From an uncultured Devosia sp. (GTDB lineage: Bacteria; Pseudomonadota; Alphaproteobacteria; Rhizobiales; Devosiaceae): a stretch of DNA of 8,957 nucleotides. Below are positions 5,680 through 8,957 of the stretch, one piece after another; within the stretch, counting starts at the first letter, position 1, and each line of letters starts with the position of its first letter. Position numbers and translations under genes: made by a program. The DNA lies in assembly GCA_934553185.1 (NCBI GenBank), contig CAKTFF010000063.1:1-8957 (forward strand), read 5' to 3'. The notes under the pieces were generated by a model. The model made no database searches, was not told the DNA's origin, and saw nothing but the letters and a program-made list of their open reading frames with translations.

Positions 5680-5733
5680 CGGATGCTGATCGAAGTCCGC
5701 AGGGCCTATTGGCTGAAACCTGCGGCGCCGCAG
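5680..5733 (+). promoter_or_regulatory. Structured rplU leader with mutually exclusive stems
   Basis: CCTGCGG at 5719-5725 can pair with CCGCAGG at 5697-5703 (7 bp, 15-nt loop containing an inner GCC/GGC stem). Alternatively it can join the perfect 14-bp palindrome CTGCGGCGCCGCAG at 5720-5733. The two folds exclude each other. Such a layout ahead of a ribosomal protein gene would fit feedback by the protein on its own mRNA, but it is also only about 50 nt before the rplU ATG and may just mask translation. Function is inferred from base-pairing alone. Confidence 0.35.
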
Positions 5734-5779
5734 AGCGCGACACAATGGGACCGGGCGTTTGACGCGATCCGGTTGGAAA

Positions 5780-6376
5780 ATGACTTTTGCCGTAATCAAA
5801 ACCGGTGGCAAGCAGTACAAGGTTGCCGCCAACGACGTTCTCAAGATCGAAAAGCTCGATGCCGAAGCCGGCACCATCGTGACCTTTGACCAGGTGCTGA
5901 TGGTGGATGGCGAAGTGGGTGCTCCCCTGGTTGAAGGCGCGCTTGTTGCCGCCGAACTGCTGGAAACCCGCAAGCAGAAGACGGTGATCATTCTCAAGAA
6001 GAACCGTCGCCACAATTATCGTCGCCGCAATGGCCATCGCCAGTTGCTCTCGACCGTACGCATTACCGAGATCCTGACCGGCGGCGCCCAGCCCAGCGTC
6101 AAGGCTGCTGGCCTTGCCCAGTCGGGCGCAAGCGTGAGCGAAGCCGCTCCTGCCCAGTCGGGCGAGACCACGGCTGCTTCCGCTCCCGAAGCAACCGAGG
6201 CCAAGGCACGCAAGGCGAGCAAGAAGGCCGCCGCAGAGACCAGCCCGAACGATGCCTCCAGCGAGGCTGTTGCACAGGTTGGTGCGCAGGACACCGCTAC
6301 CGGAGAGACCGCCGCTGCAAAGCCGGCGAAGAAGGCCGCGGCCAAGAAGGCTGCACCCAAGGCCGACCAGGAATAA
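5780..6376 (+). CDS. rplU: 50S ribosomal protein L21 with long C-terminal extension
   Basis: L21 is a 50S subunit protein that binds 23S rRNA. The first about 101 residues are a standard L21: [19 protein letters not shown] at 3-21 and the basic signature [16 protein letters not shown] at 73-88, followed by [14 protein letters not shown]. Bacterial L21 usually ends near residue 103. Here about 97 more residues follow, rich in Ala, Lys, Ser and Glu and ending in [19 protein letters not shown]. This disordered, histone-H1-like tail is known from several Hyphomicrobiales. I chose ATG at 5780 because L21 proteins start with M(x)FAVIKTGG; an in-frame TTG at 5759 would add seven unrelated residues. 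The Shine-Dalgarno is weak (GGTTGGAAA), so initiation may depend on the structured leader. The rpmA gene follows after 12 nt. Confidence 0.97.
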   Translation: MTFAVIKTGGKQYKVAANDVLKIEKLDAEAGTIVTFDQVLMVDGEVGAPLVEGALVAAELLETRKQKTVIILKKNRRHNYRRRNGHRQLLSTVRITEILTGGAQPSVKAAGLAQSGASVSEAAPAQSGETTAASAPEATEAKARKASKKAAAETSPNDASSEAVAQVGAQDTATGETAAAKPAKKAAAKKAAPKADQE

Positions 6377-6388
6377 GGAGCCCAACAG

Positions 6389-6658
6389 ATGGCACACAAA
6401 AAAGCAGGCGGTTCATCCCGCAACGGTCGTGATACCGCTGGCCGTCGTCTCGGCGTGAAGAAGTTCGGTGGCGAAGCTGTGGTCGCCGGCAACATCATCA
6501 TCCGCCAGCGCGGCACCAAGTGGCATCCCGGCACCGGCGTCGGGCTGGGCAAGGACCACACCATTTATGCACTGGTGGACGGCGCCGTGTCGTTCCGCAC
6601 CCGTGCCAATTCAAAAGTGTTCGTTTCGGTTGAGCCAACCGCCGAGGCTGCCGAGTAA
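6389..6658 (+). CDS. rpmA: 50S ribosomal protein L27
   Basis: L27 is the 50S subunit protein whose N-terminal tail reaches the peptidyl-transferase centre. At 89 residues it has the usual length and begins [20 protein letters not shown], with the conserved lysines and GG after the start. [21 protein letters not shown] (from residue 22) and [19 protein letters not shown] follow. There is no N-terminal extension of the kind cleaved in Firmicutes. Start ATG has AAGGAG 8 nt upstream, next to the rplU stop. It is co-transcribed with rplU; a strong terminator follows at 6723-6758, so it closes that transcription unit. Confidence 0.98.
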   Translation: MAHKKAGGSSRNGRDTAGRRLGVKKFGGEAVVAGNIIIRQRGTKWHPGTGVGLGKDHTIYALVDGAVSFRTRANSKVFVSVEPTAEAAE

Positions 6659-6659
6659 C

Positions 6660-6681
6660 CCGGCTGCGCTCGACCAGCCGG
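6660..6681 (+). repeat. Hairpin directly after rpmA
   Basis: CCGGCTG (6660-6666) pairs with CAGCCGG (6675-6681) over an 8-nt loop, just after the rpmA stop. No T-run follows, so it is not the terminator. It may protect the rplU-rpmA mRNA from 3' exonucleases together with the terminator stem downstream. Confidence 0.4.
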
Positions 6682-6722
6682 TGACCTGATCCCCGGTTTG
6701 ATGGTCGCGAGACATGAAATCG

Positions 6723-6758
6723 AAAGGGGAGCCGGTTGCCGGTTCCCCTTTTTGTTTT
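6723..6758 (+). terminator. Intrinsic (Rho-independent) terminator of rplU-rpmA
   Basis: AAAGGGGAGCCGG (6723-6735) pairs with CCGGTTCCCCTTT (6739-6751), 13 bp with one G-U pair, around a TTG loop. The stem runs into TTTTTGTTTT (6749-6758). This is a textbook terminator and separates the ribosomal protein genes from the GNAT-obgE unit. Confidence 0.9.
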
Positions 6759-6787
6759 GGGGCGGGTGGGTTGAAGCTTGGTGCCGC

Positions 6788-6821
6788 GACCTCGTGGTTC
6801 GTTTGGGCTCACCATGAGGTC
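6788..6821. repeat. Intergenic dyad, probable copy of a dispersed alphaproteobacterial repeat
   Basis: GACCTCGTGG (6788-6797) faces CCATGAGGTC (6812-6821), matching at 9 of 10 positions over a 14-nt centre. The pattern (CTCGTGGTTCG..GGCTCACCATGAGG) resembles a palindromic intergenic repeat that I remember as very common in alphaproteobacterial genomes. It lies in the 145-bp gap before the first GNAT gene, where I could not find a clear promoter. The family assignment has not been searched. Confidence 0.5.
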
Positions 6822-6903
6822 TGTTCGACGAGCGCATGCTGGCGTGGGCTCGCGGTGGAACAAGAGCCTCGAAACAAGTGGTTAGGAAACAGGACGAGAA
6901 GGA

Positions 6904-7434
6904 ATGATCGGCATCAGAGACCGCCTGCCTTCAACTCTATCGACCGAACGGCTGGTGCTGACTACGCCGGCGCTGGCGCATGTTGGGCGAATTGCCGAAC
7001 TGGCGAACAACAAGGCTGTCCATGCCAACATGTCCCGCCTGCCGTTTCCGTATAGCGAAGATGAGGCACGGTTCTTTGTGGATCACATTGCCCGTGCCGA
7101 GGACGAGTGGAACTGGGCCATCGAGATGGAAGGGCATTTCGTCGGCGCCGTCGGTCTTCACTTCCAAATGGACGCCTTGCCGGTGCTCGGATTCTGGCTT
7201 GGTGAGCCCTTCTGGGGTCGGGGCATTGTCACCGAAGCCGGCCAGGCGGTGGTCGCCGCGGCGCGCGCTGCTGGCGCAACCGGTCTTGCATCTCGTGCCC
7301 TCAAGACCAATGTCGGCTCGCTCGCTGTTCAAAGAAAGCTGGGGTTTGCTGTTGTTGGCGAAGAACCCGAACACGCCAGCAGCAACCTGGCGGGCCAGAT
7401 TATGGTGATGACACGACTGGATTTCAGCCCATGA
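6904..7434 (+). CDS. GNAT-family N-acetyltransferase (RimJ/RimL-like), first of two
   Basis: The product has 176 residues. TERLVLTTPALAHVGRIAEL (14-33) is the usual first strand and helix of RimJ/RimL-type acetyltransferases. The acetyl-CoA motif A is GFWLGEPFWGRGIVTEA at 96-112, and the closing motif is NVGSLAVQRKLGF at 136-148. Target unknown: relatives acetylate protein N-termini or small molecules. Start ATG at 6904 has a purine-rich AGGACGAGAAGGA upstream; the AGGA 9 nt away is the likely Shine-Dalgarno. The stop overlaps the next gene by 4 nt (ATGA at 7431-7434), so the two are translationally coupled. The position between rpmA and obgE is conserved, to my knowledge, in Hyphomicrobiales. 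Confidence 0.88.
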   Translation: MIGIRDRLPSTLSTERLVLTTPALAHVGRIAELANNKAVHANMSRLPFPYSEDEARFFVDHIARAEDEWNWAIEMEGHFVGAVGLHFQMDALPVLGFWLGEPFWGRGIVTEAGQAVVAAARAAGATGLASRALKTNVGSLAVQRKLGFAVVGEEPEHASSNLAGQIMVMTRLDFSP

Positions 7435-7967
7435 CCGTCACGCTTCAGACCGCGCGCTTCATCCTTCGGCCCGCCCAGGTCGGTGATGCCGAGCCGATTG
7501 CACGCTATCTCAATGATTTTGCCGTGTCGGGCAATCTCGCGCGGGTGCCCTACCCTTATCATCTGAGCGATGCCAAGGCTTGGCTGCGCACGAGGCGTGC
7601 TGGCCTTCCGGTGGAGGAAACCAGTTTCACGATCGACCTGCCGGGCGAAGGCCTGGCCGGGCATGTTGGCTTTCACCTCGGGCCGGAGGGCCCCATCATT
7701 GGCTATTGGCTGGGGCAGCCGTTTTGGGGACGCGGAATCATGACCGAGGCGGTGGCGGCAAGCCTCGACTGGTTCTTCGCGCACTCCGCAGCACCCGAAC
7801 TTTTGTCGGGCGTTTTCCACTTCAACCATCCTTCGCTGCGCATTCAGCACAAGCTGGGCTTCAGTGAAATCGGGCGCTCCCGCCTCCACTGCCTTGCGCG
7901 GCACGCCGAGGTGGAGCATATCGACACCAAACTGACGCGGGTCGTCTGGAAGGCCAGAGCACGATGA
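7431..7967 (+). CDS. GNAT-family N-acetyltransferase (RimJ/RimL-like), second of two
   Basis: The product has 178 residues and is a diverged paralog of the preceding gene. [20 protein letters not shown] is at 7-26, the acetyl-CoA motif [17 protein letters not shown] at 91-107, and [18 protein letters not shown] at 132-149. The motif A of the two neighbours is nearly identical, while the N-terminal and C-terminal halves differ, so they may have different substrates. The start is the ATG of the ATGA overlap with the first GNAT. Its stop in turn overlaps the obgE start by 4 nt (7964-7967). It thus sits in the middle of a tightly coupled three-gene set, which suggests a role tied to ribosome assembly or translation; this is inference. 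Confidence 0.88.
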   Translation: MTVTLQTARFILRPAQVGDAEPIARYLNDFAVSGNLARVPYPYHLSDAKAWLRTRRAGLPVEETSFTIDLPGEGLAGHVGFHLGPEGPIIGYWLGQPFWGRGIMTEAVAASLDWFFAHSAAPELLSGVFHFNHPSLRIQHKLGFSEIGRSRLHCLARHAEVEHIDTKLTRVVWKARAR

Positions 7968-8957
7968 AATTTCTCGATCAAGCCAAGGTCTATGTCCGCT
8001 CCGGCGATGGCGGGGGCGGCTCGGTGTCGTTTTTGCGAGAAAAGTTCGTTGAGTTCGGCGGCCCCAATGGCGGCAATGGCGGACGCGGCGGCGATGTGGT
8101 GATCGAATGCGTCGACGGGCTCAACACCCTGATCGACTATCGCTACCAGCAGCATTTCAAGGCCAAGACCGGCACTCATGGCATGGGCAAGGAACGCAGT
8201 GGCGCCAGCGGCGAGGACGTGGTGCTGCGCGTGCCCGTCGGCACGCAGGTGTTTGAAGACGATAACGAAACTCTGATCGCCGACATGACAGAAGTAGGCC
8301 AGCGCGTCGTGCTGCTGTCGGGCGGTAATGGCGGCTTCGGCAATGCCCATTTCAAGACCTCGTCCAATCAGGCACCGCGGCACGCCAATCCCGGCCAACC
8401 GGGCACCGAAAAGTGGATATGGCTGCGCCTCAAGCTGATCGCCGATGCGGGCTTGGTCGGCCTGCCCAATGCCGGTAAATCCACCTTTCTGGCAGCGGTC
8501 TCTGCTGCCAAGCCAAAAATTGCAGATTATCCCTTCACGACGCTTCATCCCAATCTGGGTGTGGTGTCGATCGGCGAGCGCGATTTCGTCCTCGCTGACA
8601 TTCCTGGCCTCATCGAAGGTGCCAGCGAAGGCGCCGGGATCGGTGACCGGTTCCTAGGCCATATCGAGCGCTGCGGCGTGCTGATCCACCTGATCGACGG
8701 CACCCAGGACGACATCAAGACAGCCTACAAAACCATCCGCACCGAACTTGCAGCCTATGACGAGCGGCTGGCGGAAAAGCCGGAAATTGTGGTGCTCAAC
8801 AAGATCGACGCCATCGACCCCGATGAATTGAAGGAAAAGCTCAAGACCCTCAAGCGCATCAGCAAGCAGGATGTGCTGCTGGTGTCGGGCGTGACGGGCA
8901 AGGGCACCGACATGGTGCTCTACGGGGTGATCGAAACGCTGGATGCCGAAAAAGCCG
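7964..8957 (+). CDS. obgE: GTPase ObgE/CgtA, ribosome assembly (3' end beyond right edge)
   Basis: ObgE is an essential GTPase that binds the 50S subunit in late assembly and links growth to GTP/ppGpp levels. 331 codons are present and only a short C-terminal part is missing. The glycine-rich Obg fold covers residues 1-158 ([20 protein letters not shown], then [14 protein letters not shown]). The G domain follows: P-loop GLPNAGKS at 166-173, switch region [12 protein letters not shown] at 188-199, DIPG at 212-215, NKID at 279-282 and SGVTGKG at 308-314. The start ATG overlaps the stop of the second GNAT gene by 4 nt. No Shine-Dalgarno of note is visible, in line with coupled translation. All GTPase motifs are intact. 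Confidence 0.97.
   Translation, partial: MKFLDQAKVYVRSGDGGGGSVSFLREKFVEFGGPNGGNGGRGGDVVIECVDGLNTLIDYRYQQHFKAKTGTHGMGKERSGASGEDVVLRVPVGTQVFEDDNETLIADMTEVGQRVVLLSGGNGGFGNAHFKTSSNQAPRHANPGQPGTEKWIWLRLKLIADAGLVGLPNAGKSTFLAAVSAAKPKIADYPFTTLHPNLGVVSIGERDFVLADIPGLIEGASEGAGIGDRFLGHIERCGVLIHLIDGTQDDIKTAYKTIRTELAAYDERLAEKPEIVVLNKIDAIDPDELKEKLKTLKRISKQDVLLVSGVTGKGTDMVLYGVIETLDAEKA

Larger units (their letters stand above)
5340..5779. other. 440-bp gap between hydrolase and rplU: palindrome, promoter, leader
   Basis: I see no convincing gene here. From 5340 to about 5450 nothing recognisable is present, and there is no clear terminator directly after the hydrolase. Around 5454-5472 lies a GC-rich palindrome. 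At 5540-5545 and 5562-5567 an AAGAAC/GTTCTT pair flanks the predicted rplU -35 box. The promoter candidate, a stem and a structured leader follow and are listed separately. A 207-nt reading frame from 5683 runs into rplU in another frame and looks like a shadow. Confidence 0.6.

Noticed and set aside
5683..5889. Possible 68-residue leader peptide ahead of rplU
   Set aside because: It has no Shine-Dalgarno of note and runs far into rplU in another frame, ending in Arg/Gln-rich shadow sequence.
5525..6397. 290-codon open frame on the minus strand across rplU
   Set aside because: It is antisense to L21 and its Ala/Lys repeats, producing Leu/Gly-rich low-complexity sequence.
7844..8548. 234-codon open frame on the minus strand across obgE
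   Set aside because: Antisense to a protein with every Obg GTPase motif intact.
1..8957. CRISPR array, toxin-antitoxin, restriction or other defence genes
   Set aside because: No regularly spaced repeats and no matching protein motifs were seen; any cargo of the element must lie left of the window.

Overview
The window looks like alphaproteobacterial chromosome, most likely Hyphomicrobiales (a Devosia-like organism is my best guess, from memory of gene order and not tested). The basis is the high G+C content, the order rplU-rpmA-GNAT-GNAT-obgE, an L21 with a long Ala/Lys-rich tail, and typical alphaproteobacterial intergenic palindromes. It splits at a serine tRNA gene into two parts.

Left part (about 1-4282): one end of an integrative, mobilizable element. 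All genes lie on the minus strand and run leftward, away from the 3' end of tRNA-Ser(CGA). In transcription order they are a 529-aa tyrosine integrase, a small membrane-anchored protein of unknown function, a 262-bp non-coding stretch with three closely spaced hairpins that could be the transfer origin, a ribbon-helix-helix MobC-like accessory protein, and a relaxase that runs off the left edge. Inside the relaxase gene lies a second, out-of-frame reading frame of 91 codons (500-775) with its own Shine-Dalgarno and strong G/C third-position bias. Where the two overlap, the relaxase reading is only a Gly/Ala/Asp-rich linker. The layout recalls mobB nested in mobA of plasmid RSF1010 and is the most interesting thing here. 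The expected working scheme is: the integrase recombines the element at the tRNA 3' end; the MobC-like protein and relaxase nick the excised circle at oriT; a conjugation machine from elsewhere moves it. No type IV secretion, cargo or defence gene is visible in this window.

Right part (about 4283-8957): chromosomal backbone on the plus strand. A Tat-like exported metallo-beta-lactamase-fold hydrolase is followed by a roughly 440-bp gap holding an intergenic palindrome, a promoter candidate and a structured leader. Then come the ribosomal protein genes rplU-rpmA with a strong intrinsic terminator, and a tightly coupled set of two GNAT acetyltransferases and the ribosome-assembly GTPase gene obgE. 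obgE is cut by the right edge. These last three genes overlap by 4 bp each (ATGA) and are probably co-translated.

The tRNA gene is intact, including an encoded CCA. The other attachment site of the element must lie left of the window. Codon counts, hairpins and domain calls were made by eye; no database or folding program was used.
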